A DNA stretch of 64,000 bases, taken from assembly GCA_963799085.1 (NCBI GenBank), contig CAWCWA010000007.1, positions 19,391-83,390 of the forward strand. Direction: 5' to 3'. Positions 52,790-60,912 of this stretch are shown here, piece after piece (the first letter of the stretch is position 1; every line of letters begins with the position of its first letter). The DNA is from AP-15 sp963799085. GTDB taxonomy: Bacteria > Pseudomonadota > Alphaproteobacteria > ATCC43930 > CGMCC-115725. Made by a program: the position numbers and the translations under genes. A model generated the notes under the pieces. The model did not search any database. It had not been told where the DNA came from and was given only the letters and a program-made list of their open reading frames with translations.

Positions 52790-53998
52790 GCATCGCCGCT
52801 GAGCGGTTGGCGGGTCGTTCGGTTCCCGCCTTTCTAACTCTGGGGTTTCGTCCGTTCTTTCTGGCGGCGGGCGTGTGGTCGGCGGCTGCGCTCGTGCTGT
52901 GGATCACCATCCTCGCAAGCGGCGGCGTGCTGCCCAGCCGGTTCGATCCCCTGTCCTGGCACATCCATGAAATGCTGTTCGGTTTCGCGCTGGCGGCGAT
53001 CGCCGGGTTTTTGTTGACTGCGATCCCGAACTGGACTGGGCGGCCTCCGGTCAGAGGGCTGCCGCTGGCCAGCTTGGCCGGTTTATGGCTGCTCGGCCGC
53101 ATGGCCTGCCTCGTCTCCGTGCTGATGCCGCGGCTGGCTCGCCATTGCCGCCGATCTGGCTTTTCCGGTGGCGTTGGCGGGCGTGATCGCGCGCGAGATC
53201 GTCGCCGCGCGCAACTGGCGCAATCTCCCTATGGTGGCGCCGGTGACCGTTCTCGCGATTGCCGATCTCTTGATGCACCTCGAAGCGGCCGGTATCGCCG
53301 CGGCGTCGGGTCTGGGATGGCGCCTCGGCCTCGCCGCGGTGATCGTCCTGGTTTCGATCGTGGGCGGCCGCATCATCCCGAGCTTTACTCATAACTGGCT
53401 CGCTGAGCGACCGCATGCCCGTCCCCCAAAGACGACGAAGGCGGTCGAGCGCACGGCACTCGGGACTCTGCACACCGGAATAATCGGGTGGGCGTTCGTG
53501 CCGGACTTTCGCCCCGTTGGCATCCTTCTGCTGCTCGGCGCCGCAACCAACCTGTGGCGCCTGGCGCGCTGGCGCGGTGCCGCCACCAGGACCGAGCCGC
53601 TGCTGCTCATCCTCCATATCGGCTACACTTGGTTGGTCTTGGGAGCAGGTCTCCTTGGCCTGTCGGTGCTCGCCAACCTTGCACAAAGCCCCGCCATCCA
53701 CGCGCTTACCGCCGGCGCGATCGGCACCATGACGCTCGCGGTTATGACCCGCGCGACCCTCGGCCACACCGGGCACGAGCTCACGGCCGACCGCACCACT
53801 CTCGCGATTTTTCTGCTGGTGACTCTCGCTGCGGCTGCCCGCGTTGTGGCCGCCACGAGCGGCAACTGGGTGATGCCGCTGCTCGAAACGTCGGCAATCT
53901 TGTGGATTTGCGCGTTCGCCCTATTCGTCCTTCATTATGGTCCGCTGTTGTTTCGGCCGCGGGCCGTCCCCGGAGGTTCCGCGACCCGCGCCGTATGA
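52786..53998 (+). CDS. nnrS: NnrS family membrane protein, one frameshift
   Basis: The product of about 404 residues is a multi-pass haem-copper membrane protein of the NnrS family. It has VPAFLTLGFRPFFLAAGVWS, WHIHEMLFGFALAAIAGFLL with AIPNWTGRPP, GGRIIPSFTHNWL and AIGTMTLAVMTRATLGHTGH. The frame changes once near 53145. Family members protect against nitrosative stress or support denitrification. It overlaps norB by four bases, so the two are co-translated. Confidence 0.93.
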
Positions 53999-54031
53999 AC
54001 ATGTCATCTTAGTTCATAAAGGGGGAAAGCC

Positions 54032-54540
54032 ATGGCACTCGAAGTACGCCGCATCGTCACGGGGCATGATTCGCAAGGCAAGGCCGTCGTCGCGACCGAC
54101 GAGCGCCTTGCCGGCACCGGCGCGGCGGGGCGGGCCGGCATCTCGCGCGTCGACGTCTGGTCGACCGACAAGATGCCGATCGACAACTCGGATGCGGCCG
54201 CCGAGCTGCAGCGGAAGGGCTTTGTCGTCCGCCACAATTACGTCGGCTCGGGCCAGGGCAGCGTGTGTCGGGTGGTCGAGTTCGCACCGGGCGGGGCGAA
54301 GTTCATGCACCGCACCGAGACCCTCGACTACGCGATCTGCCTCAAGGGCGAATGCGACCTCGAACTCGACGACGGCCGCACGGTGCCGATGAAAGCGGGC
54401 GACATCTGCGTGCAGCGCGGCACGATGCACGCCTGGGTCGCCAAGGGCTCGGAGCCCGCGGTCTTCGCCTTCGTCCTGATCGACGCCGAGCCTGTCGAGA
54501 AGGGCGGACAAAAGCTGACGACCCACTACCCGAGCGCTGA
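54032..54540 (+). CDS. cupin-domain protein
   Basis: The ATG at 54032 follows GGGGGAAAG. The ~160-residue product has an N-terminal strand region (RIVTGHDSQGKAVVATDERL) and a single cupin barrel. The barrel contains FAPGGAKFMHRTETLDYAIC and GDICVQRGTMHAWVA, the two metal-site motifs (G-x5-H-x-E-like, G-x-H). The frame runs on without stop into the next gene through a stretch with no protein character (54545-54727). A stop in the +1 frame at 54538-54540 is the likely true end, hidden by an indel. A dioxygenase or isomerase-like role is possible; none is assigned. Confidence 0.75.
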
Positions 54541-54733
54541 CCGAAGCGCTAGCCGGGTGCTGCCTCGGGCGGCGTCAAGGTGGTGCTTGCCGAGCGGCGC
54601 CACCGTTGCTCGTTTGCGGCCTCTCGGCGCTTTCCGATCTATCGCTTGTCGCCCGTTTCCCCGGTCATGCTTGGCGCGGACGGTACCCGCAACCGGGCAA
54701 TCAGCGACAGGATTATTAACGAGAGGAATGTCG

Positions 54734-55792
54734 ATGCGTCACGTGCGTGATCGTTGTTGTGCCCACGGCCCGTCTCGGCGTCAGCTCCTTGGTGGCATGG
54801 CGGCGCTGGGCACCGCGCTGGCCTTGCCGCGACCGGCCCCGGCGGAAGATCTTGACCCGGCGCCGCGCCGCATCGACGTGCACCATCATTTCTTTCCGCC
54901 GGCATGGCTTGCGCATGCCGACACGAAAAAGCCGGGGCCGGCGCCGATCATGAAGGAGTGGTCGACCGCTCGCGTGCTGGAGCACATGGACAGGAGCGGC
55001 GTCGCGACCGCGATCGCCTCGCTGTCGCCATGGGGTATCGCCTTCGCCGAGAGGGCGCAGCTGCCGAAGCTGGCGCGCGACTGCAACGACTACGCCGCGA
55101 AGATGATCAACGACCATCCCGGCCGCTTCGGCCTATTTGCGGCGATGCCTCTGCCCGATGTCGATGCCAGCTTGACGGAGATCGCCTACGCGCTCGACAC
55201 GCTGAAGGTCGACGGCATCGGGTTGATGACCGGCTACGGCGACAAATGGCCGGGCGACCCGGCGTTCCAGCCGGTTTTGGAGGAGCTGAACCGGCGCAAG
55301 GCGGTTGTCTATTTCCACCCGACGACGGCCAATTGCTGTGGCAACCTGATCCCCGGCGTCGCTCCGGCAACAATCGAGTGGCCGGTTGATACGGCAAGAG
55401 CGATTTTGAGCCTATTCTACAGCGGCAGCCTCGTGCGCTACCCCGACATCCGCTTCATCTTCTCGCATGCCGGTGGCGCGTTGCCGGCGCTCTCCGGGCG
55501 CATCGCCAATTTCGTCAACCGCGACAAGAACTCTGCCAAATACGCGCCGCACGGCGCCGTCGCCGAGTTCAACAAGCTCTATTACGACACCGCCAACGCC
55601 TCGGCGGCCCCGTCGATGGCGGCGCTGATGGCGATGGCGCCGGCGAGCCAGATCGTGTTCGGCAGCGACTACCCGTATTTCTCGCTGGAGGAAAATGTCG
55701 AGGGGCTCGCCAAGATCAGCATGACCGCCGCCGACCGCCAGGCGATCAACCGCGGCAACGTAGCCCGCCTCCTGCCGAAATACTCGATCTGA
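54734..55792 (+). CDS. Tat-exported amidohydrolase-family protein (ACMSD-like)
   Basis: The ATG at 54734 has AGAGGA six bases upstream (an ATG at 54728 also exists). A Tat-type signal SRRQLLGGMAALGTALALP leads into a TIM-barrel amidohydrolase. RRIDVHHHFFPPAW carries the HxH metal pair, RFIFSHAGGALP another histidine, and IVFGSDYPYFSLEENVEGL the C-terminal aspartate. Total length is about 352 residues, close to aminocarboxymuconate-semialdehyde decarboxylase and gamma-resorcylate decarboxylase relatives. The substrate is unknown. Confidence 0.85.
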   Translation: MRHVRDRCCAHGPSRRQLLGGMAALGTALALPRPAPAEDLDPAPRRIDVHHHFFPPAWLAHADTKKPGPAPIMKEWSTARVLEHMDRSGVATAIASLSPWGIAFAERAQLPKLARDCNDYAAKMINDHPGRFGLFAAMPLPDVDASLTEIAYALDTLKVDGIGLMTGYGDKWPGDPAFQPVLEELNRRKAVVYFHPTTANCCGNLIPGVAPATIEWPVDTARAILSLFYSGSLVRYPDIRFIFSHAGGALPALSGRIANFVNRDKNSAKYAPHGAVAEFNKLYYDTANASAAPSMAALMAMAPASQIVFGSDYPYFSLEENVEGLAKISMTAADRQAINRGNVARLLPKYSI

Positions 55793-55799
55793 ACAATTC

Positions 55800-55990
55800 C
55801 GCACCGGCGAGGCGGTGCTCGATGTGCTGAGCGAGCGCGGCCTAGCTGTCGAAGCCAAGTTTTACAGCGAGAGTGGGCGGCCGCTCGATCGAGCGCGAGC
55901 TGCTGACCCGCATGATGATCGCCGGCTACTGCTTCGGCCTTCGATCGGAACCGCGGCTGTGCAAAGAGGTGCATCTGAAACCTGGCGCAG
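55800..55990 (+). pseudogene. transposase remnant (IS5/IS1182-type)
   Basis: In mixed frames I can read VLDVLSERGLAVEAKFYSES, then IERELLTRMMIAGYCFGLRS and EPRLCKEVHLK. This is the N-terminal region of transposases with an R-M-x-x-G-Y-C-F-G-I-R-S-E-R-R-L-C-E-E-V motif. The remainder of the transposase is missing and no terminal inverted repeats are evident. Confidence 0.65.
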
Positions 55991-56153
55991 GCGGGCATCG
56001 ATGGCCGTCTACAAATCCTTGTCCACCCGAGGGCCCAAGTGAGCGCCACACCGGTCGCCGATCAGGTCTGCTTCCGGACAGCCTCGTCGATATCAACCGA
56101 CAAATCCCGACGGCGCCATCCGATCTTGCTCCTGTGATCCCCGGTGTCACGTG

Positions 56154-56776
56154 TCAGCTGGCGGCTCGGTTCGGGAACCGGCTGGCGGCATAGCGCGGCG
56201 GATCGGTGAAGGGCTCCTCTCCGGTGATCATCTCGGCGAGGAGCCGGCCGGTAACGGGTCCGAGCGTGAAGCCGTGATGGGCGTGGCCGAAGGCGAACCA
56301 AAGCGCGCATCCTCGATCGCCTTCTGCAGGCTCTCCTCGGTTCGACAGCAGTTGAGCCAGCCTTTGTACTGCACGAGGCTTTGCGCCATGCCGCCGGCCT
56401 CGGCGATCAGCGCGTCGTGCTCCTCGACGCATCGCGCCATCAGCGGCGCGAGCGCCCGCGCCGAGCGTTCGATGCGCTCGGGCGTCGCATTCTGCCAATA
56501 GCGGAAGAGCCAGGGTGCGATCCGCGGCAACGCAGCCAGATGATAGACGGCGTCGCGTCGGCGATTCATCGCATAGCTCAGGATAACGCCGCGGGGGAAG
56601 GCGTAGGGGAACACAGCCTCGCGCTGGATCAGGCCGGCGTTGCCGTAGCTGGTTTCTTCCCCCGCCTCCCTGCGGTCGATCACGACGACATCGCGGCCGC
56701 GCCTTTGCAGATGCAGGGCGACGCTGACACCCACCATTCCCGCCCCGAGAACGATCACATCCGCGCGGGCAACCAT
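56154..56776 (-). pseudogene. DadA-like FAD amino-acid dehydrogenase with central part deleted
   Basis: The start at 56776 gives VARADVIVLGAGMVGVSVAL with the FAD dinucleotide motif, then GEETSYGNAGLIQREAVFPY. It proceeds to LQKAIEDARF at about residue 170. After a frame change near 56300 it joins directly to ALWFAFGHAHHGFTLGPVTG and LLAEMITGEEPFTDPPRYAA, the C-terminal FAD-domain end of the family. About 180 residues of substrate-binding domain are absent compared with ~410-residue relatives. It cannot be functional as shown. Confidence 0.8.
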
Positions 56777-56983
56777 CCTGCCAGATTCCCAAATCATCTG
56801 ACACGAACTGCTCGGCCCGACGGCCTCGGGCCGAATGCGCATCCGACCCGGTCAAACTTACGGCTCGACGATCATCATGTCGTTGGCGAATGAGAGCTGC
56901 CGCGCCAGGATGCCACGAACGCTTGACAGCGAGTGCCACCCAGAGTGAGATAAAGAACAAATATCGAACGACTGAGATCGGCG

Positions 56984-57216
56984 ATGCTCGGATTGCCGCC
57001 GCGCTACGCGTTCCGGCTAGAGGACTTGCGGGCTTGGCATGTCGTCGAGGTTACCTGCCCACACTGCCACATCGGGCTATGATGGAGCACCGGCGTCTGA
57101 CCCATGGGCGGCCAAACCACATGCGGCTTGTCGATCTCGAAACAAAGCTGCGCTGCCAGCGGTGTGGCCGTCGCGGTGGCCATACCCTTGCCGTCAGGAT
57201 GCGACCGCGCGATTGA
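56984..57216 (+). CDS. small zinc-ribbon protein, one frameshift
   Basis: Reading from the ATG at 56984 gives MLGLPPRYAFRLEDLRAWHV with VTCPHCHIG. After a one-base shift near 57080 it continues as LVDLETKLRCQRCGRRGGHT and LAVRMRPRD. The two CxxC pairs form a zinc ribbon, and such ~75-residue proteins are common unnamed genes in alphaproteobacteria. The two halves fit so well that one gene with an indel is the best reading. Confidence 0.65.
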
Positions 57217-57289
57217 TCACTCGCAACGAAATCCGGGTGTAACCCGCTCCCGACGATTTCCTTGGCGCCGCCCCGTTGCTTCGCTAGCC

Positions 57290-57802
57290 TCAGAGGCTTG
57301 CGGTCAAGTCGCCAAGGAATTCGGAAGCCGGCTTGACGCCGGTGACCAGCAGGTGATCGCGGGCGCGGGTGCAGGCGACGTAGAGAAGATGCCGCTCGCT
57401 ATCGTAGACCTCTTGGAGATCGGCGTCGTCGGCGACATTCTCGATGCGTTCCTGCGAGGGGATGACTTCGTCGTTGCACGCGATGACCGCGACCGCGCGG
57501 AATTCCAACCCCTTCGCGAGATGCATCGTACCGATCGAGACCTTGCCCGGCGTGACCTCGATCTTGTCGCTGAGTTCGATCGCCTGAGCACCGGCTCCTT
57601 TGACCGCGCTCCGCGCCCAGCGAAGCTCGCGAGACGAGCGGACAAATACACCAATCTCGTGCAGCTGAACGCCCTCTCCGATCCGAGCGGCAATCCACGC
57701 GGCTACAGCCTCGGCCTCTTGTTCGGGGTCGTCAAAGATCTCGATCGCTGGGGGTGGGCCGTTGAACACCGACACGGTGCCGCGGCGATAACGCGGTCTC
57801 AC
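57290..57802 (-). pseudogene. C-terminal fragment of a UvrD/Rep-type DNA helicase
   Basis: About 160 residues match the end of a superfamily 1 helicase: RRGTVSVFNGPPPAIEIFDD, then KVSIGTMHLAKGLEFRAVAV (motif V region). ERHLLYVACTRARDHLLVTG (motif VI) follows, and the end is SEFLGDL. Everything upstream of about 57770, including Walker A and motifs Ia-IV, is missing. It cannot be a helicase by itself. Confidence 0.82.
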
Positions 57803-57912
57803 AGAGGTTCCTGCGCGCCTCGGCCGCGTCGTCGACCGACGGTTTGGCTACTCCAAGGTATGCGCTCGCGGGCCTGGTGGTGAGTACTGGCTGATTTTCG
57901 TCCTGTCACGCC

Positions 57913-57930
57913 GAGCGGCAAGCTTGCCGC
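57913..57930. promoter_or_regulatory. perfect 18-bp palindrome upstream of cas6
   Basis: AGCGGCAAGCTTGCCGCT is perfectly self-complementary and lies 69 bp before the cas6 ATG. A weakly T-rich stretch follows (GATGTTCTTGATTTCTTT), so it may be a terminator or an operator. Confidence 0.45.
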
Positions 57931-57998
57931 TGATGTTCTTGATTTCTTTACAGCGCCAAATCGGATAGCTTTTAACCACGCAGCAATCGACCCAACAG

Positions 57999-58856
57999 AT
58001 GTATCGCCTGTCAGTTGCGGCCTTCCATTTTCGCTTTCGCGCCCGGGCGCCGATGCGGATGCCGGGCTATATGGGCTCGGCCTGGCGCGGCGGCTTTGGC
58101 CGCGCGCTCAAGCGCGCGGTCTGCGTCACCGGGCTCAGCACCACCCGGGCTGCCCATTCGAGGCGAGCTGCGTCTATCCCTACCTGTTCGAGACCGCGCC
58201 CGGCGGCGAGGGCGGCATTCTCGCCGGCTATGACCGGGTACCGAGCCCGTTTGTTCTGGCTCCGCCCTGGGACGGCGGCCGTCTGGTGCCCGAGGGGCGG
58301 CGCTGTCGATCGGCGGGCCGTCGAGCATGCCGGCTTCGCCAGGCAGGCGGTGGTCGAAGCCGGGCTGCGCGGGCTCGGGCCCGACCGCGGCGCGCTCGAT
58401 CTTCTGTCGATCGAGCCGATCATCCCACCGTCCGTCGGCCCCTGCCCCGAACGCGTCGAGATCATGGTCGCTGACCCCGCTGCGCCTTGTCGAGGCCGGC
58501 CGGCTGGTCGGTCCGGCCGGTTTGCGCCCCCGCCACCTGCTAATTCGACTGCGTCCGCGGCCTCCCTCAGCGCGCGGCAATCGAGAGCGAGCGGCGCCGG
58601 CCCGTGCCGCTCGGCGAGAAGCGAGACGCGACGCAGCAGCGACAGCAGCGACGAGGCCGCTCTGCGCTGGGTCGAATGGGCGCGCTATTCCGGGCGGCAG
58701 CGGGCCCTGCTGCAAATGGGCGGCCTCATGGGCGCGCTGTCTCTCCCGCTCGCGGGCATCGAGCCGTTCTGGCCGTTTCTCGCGCTCGCTCCCTGGGTGC
58801 ATGTCGGCAAGGGGGCGACGATGGGGCTCGGCGGGATGCGGGTAACCCCGGCGTGA
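57999..58856 (+). CDS. cas6: Cas6-type CRISPR RNA endoribonuclease, several frameshifts
   Basis: The N-terminus FRFRARAPMRMPGYMGSAWR with GGFGRALKRAVCVTG is the start of the Cas6 group associated with type III loci. Frames switch near 58140 to PGCPFEASCVYPYLFETAPG and VPSPFVLAPPWDGGRLVPEG. They switch again near 58290 to GLRGLGPDRGALDLLSIEPI and near 58475. The C-terminal glycine-rich RNA-binding loop VHVGKGATMGLGGMRV is intact. The stop overlaps the GTG of the next gene. It processes pre-crRNA in the cytoplasm. Confidence 0.83.
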   Translation: MYRLSVAAFHFRFRARAPMRMPGYMGSAWRGGFGRALKRAVCVTGLSTTRAAHSRRAASIPTCSRPRPAARAAFSPAMTGYRARLFWLRPGTAAVWCPRGGAVDRRAVEHAGFARQAVVEAGLRGLGPDRGALDLLSIEPIIPPSVGPCPERVEIMVADPAAPCRGRPAGRSGRFAPPPPANSTASAASLSARQSRASGAGPCRSARSETRRSSDSSDEAALRWVEWARYSGRQRALLQMGGLMGALSLPLAGIEPFWPFLALAPWVHVGKGATMGLGGMRVTPA

Positions 58857-59960
58857 CCGACCCCGCGACCTACCCGCGCCGCATCCTGCTCGCGGTGACG
58901 GGCCTCTCGCCGCAGATCCTCACCGAGACGCTCTGGGCGCTGGCGGTGGAGCACGGGCGCTGGGTGCCTACCGAAATCCGCATCATCACGACGCGGCGGG
59001 GCGCGGAGAAGGCACGGCATACGTTGCTCTCCGACGATCCCGGCTGGTTTCACCGGCTGTGCGCCGATTACCGCCTGCCGGCGATCGCGTTTAGCGCCGA
59101 CGACATTCATGTCGTCGCAGGACCGGCCGGCCGGCCGCTCGACGACATCCTGCGAGGAGGCGGACAACGCCGCGGTCGCCGATTTCATCACCGAAGAGGT
59201 GCGCGAGATCACTGCCGACCCAAACGCGAGCCTCCACGTCTCGATCGCCGGCGGGCGCAAGACGATGGGATTTTACGTCGGCTATGCGCTCTCGCTGTTC
59301 GGACGGGCGCAGGACCGGCTCTCGCATGTGCTGGTGCCGCCGGCATTCGAGTCCCCGCGAAGATTTTTTCTATCCGCCGCCCGGCGCCAAGAAGACGAGC
59401 GTGCATCTGGGCCCGATCCCGTTTGTTCGACTGCGCGACGGGCTGCCGGAGCAATTGCTCGAAGGGGCCGTGCACTTTTCCGAAGCCGTCGCCGAAGCGC
59501 AAAAGGCGCTGCCGCCACTCGCACTCCATCTCGACCCGGCGAGGCTGACGGTAACCGCGGGCGGAGAGAGGGTCCCTCTAAAGCCGGCGCAGTTCGCGTT
59601 CTATTGGATGATGGCCGCCAGGTGCATCGCAGGAAAGCGGCGGCGTGCACTGGAGCGAGCGCACCGTCAGGGGACGAGTTGCTCGGATTCTGTCGCGCGC
59701 TTGGTGAGATTTCGGAGCAGACCGAAAGAGCCTACGGGAACCTGACCAAGCAGAATTTCGATCCGGCCAAGGCCCACCTCAACGGCGCGCTCAAGCGCGC
59801 GCTGGGTGAGCGGCGGGCGGCGCCGTATCTGATTGCGAGGTTGGAGCCGATTGCGGGCACCCACTACCACCGTTTCGGGCTGTCATTGCCGCCCGAGGCG
59901 ATCACGATCGCCTCCGCAAGCTTGCGGGGGCGGCGGGCTGACGCGGGGCGACGCATATAG
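58853..59960 (+). CDS. Cas_NE0113-family CRISPR-associated CARF protein, several frameshifts
   Basis: The GTG at 58853 overlaps the cas6 stop. RRILLAVTGLSPQILTETLW opens a CARF-type Rossmann domain. GWFHRLCADYRLPAIAFSAD and, after a shift near 59150, SLHVSIAGGRKTMGFYVGYA with LSLFGRAQDRLSHVLV are typical of the NE0113 family (Pfam Cas_NE0113, from memory). Further shifts lie near 59365 and 59630. The C-terminal part (LGFCRALGEISEQTERAYGN) is a winged-helix-like tail. CARF proteins bind cyclic oligoadenylate made by Cas10, so this is a candidate signal-responsive effector or ring nuclease. Confidence 0.83.
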
Positions 59961-59966
59961 TCGGCC

Positions 59967-60869
59967 ATGAACACAGCAATCATAACCTGTCCCAATTGCG
60001 CCACCGAGATCGCGCTCAGCGCGGCTTTGCAGGAGCAGTTTCGCCACGAGAACGAGACCCGCCTCAAGATGCTCGCCGGGCCGGGCGGAGCAGAAGGCGC
60101 GCGACGATTTCGCTCTCGAACGGCAGCTCCTCGAAGGGCAGCTCGCCGAGCGAGCGCCGCAAGCGGGAGGTCGCTCAGCAGGCCGAGCTTGAGCTGCGGC
60201 AGGAGAAGAGCGCTGCTCGAAGATCGCGCTCGCGAGCTCGATCTCGAAGTGGCGCGCCGGGTCGACGGCGAGAGAGTGCGCCTGGAGGAGGCGCTGCGCC
60301 GTGGCTTTGCCGAGCAGCAGGACCTCAAGCTCAAGGAGAAGGACAAGCTGATCGACGATCTGCGCCGGTCGCTCGACGAGGCCAAGCGCAAGAGCGAGCA
60401 GGGCTCGCAGCAGCGTCAGGGCGAGGTGCTGGAGCGAATCGACGTCGAGGCCTTCGCCGCGCTGCAGACCGGGCTCAACGCGAGCGCGCGGCGCGCCTGG
60501 CCGGCGCTGGCGACAGCCTTGCGCGAGCAGCTGATCGAGGTTGCCTTTGCGCATGCCGCCGCCGACGGCAAGCACGAGAAGATGGAGTTCCTCTACCGCT
60601 ATCTCTCCGGCGACCAGTTCCGCCGCCGCATCGAAGCGACGGTCGAGGCCTTCGCCGCGCTGCAGACCGGGCTCAACCGCGAGCGCGCGGCGATGGAGCG
60701 CATCTGGAAGGAGCGCGAAAAGCAGATCGAGCGGGTCCTCGCCAACACCGCCGGCATGTACGGCGAAGTGCGCGGCATCGTCGGGTCGAGCGTGCCGCGG
60801 GTGCCGGCGCTCGAGCTGGACGCGGTCGCCGGACGGCTCCAAGACGAGACTGCGGATATGACCGCATGA
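59967..60869 (+). CDS. DUF2130-family protein, central domain missing and internally duplicated
   Basis: A zinc-ribbon-like start (IITCPNCATEIALSAALQEQ) leads into a long coiled coil (LEDRARELDLEVARRVDGER, LKLKEKDKLIDDLRRSLDEA). The family C-terminus (HEKMEFLYRYLSGDQFRRRI, EREKQIERVLANTAGMYGEV) is present. The ~100-residue middle domain expected after QGEVLE is absent; in its place is a copy of VEAFAALQTGLN. Three small indels near 60088, 60150 and 60207 cancel. The six-bp gap from the NE0113 gene and 43-bp gap to cas10 place it inside the CRISPR operon. I know of no established CRISPR role for DUF2130. Confidence 0.72.
   Translation: MNTAIITCPNCATEIALSAALQEQFRHENETRLKMLAGPGGAEGARRFRSRTAAPRRAARRASAASGRSLSRPSLSCGRRRALLEDRARELDLEVARRVDGERVRLEEALRRGFAEQQDLKLKEKDKLIDDLRRSLDEAKRKSEQGSQQRQGEVLERIDVEAFAALQTGLNASARRAWPALATALREQLIEVAFAHAAADGKHEKMEFLYRYLSGDQFRRRIEATVEAFAALQTGLNRERAAMERIWKEREKQIERVLANTAGMYGEVRGIVGSSVPRVPALELDAVAGRLQDETADMTA
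60444..60677 (+). repeat. 36-bp direct repeat inside the DUF2130 gene
   Basis: The sequence starting GTCGAGGCCTTCGCCGCGCT occurs identically at 60444-60479 and 60642-60677. Similarity continues for about 14 bases further. The offset of 198 bp equals 66 codons. The second copy is in the position expected for the family; the first replaces the missing central domain. Confidence 0.85.
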
Positions 60870-60912
60870 TGGCGCAAACGCTCGTCACCTCTGCGGCGGA
60901 AGGACTGAAGGA

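Noticed and set aside
54032..55792. True bifunctional cupin-amidohydrolase fusion
   Set aside because: An internal Tat signal peptide, a ribosome site before the second part and a non-protein-like linker argue for two genes.
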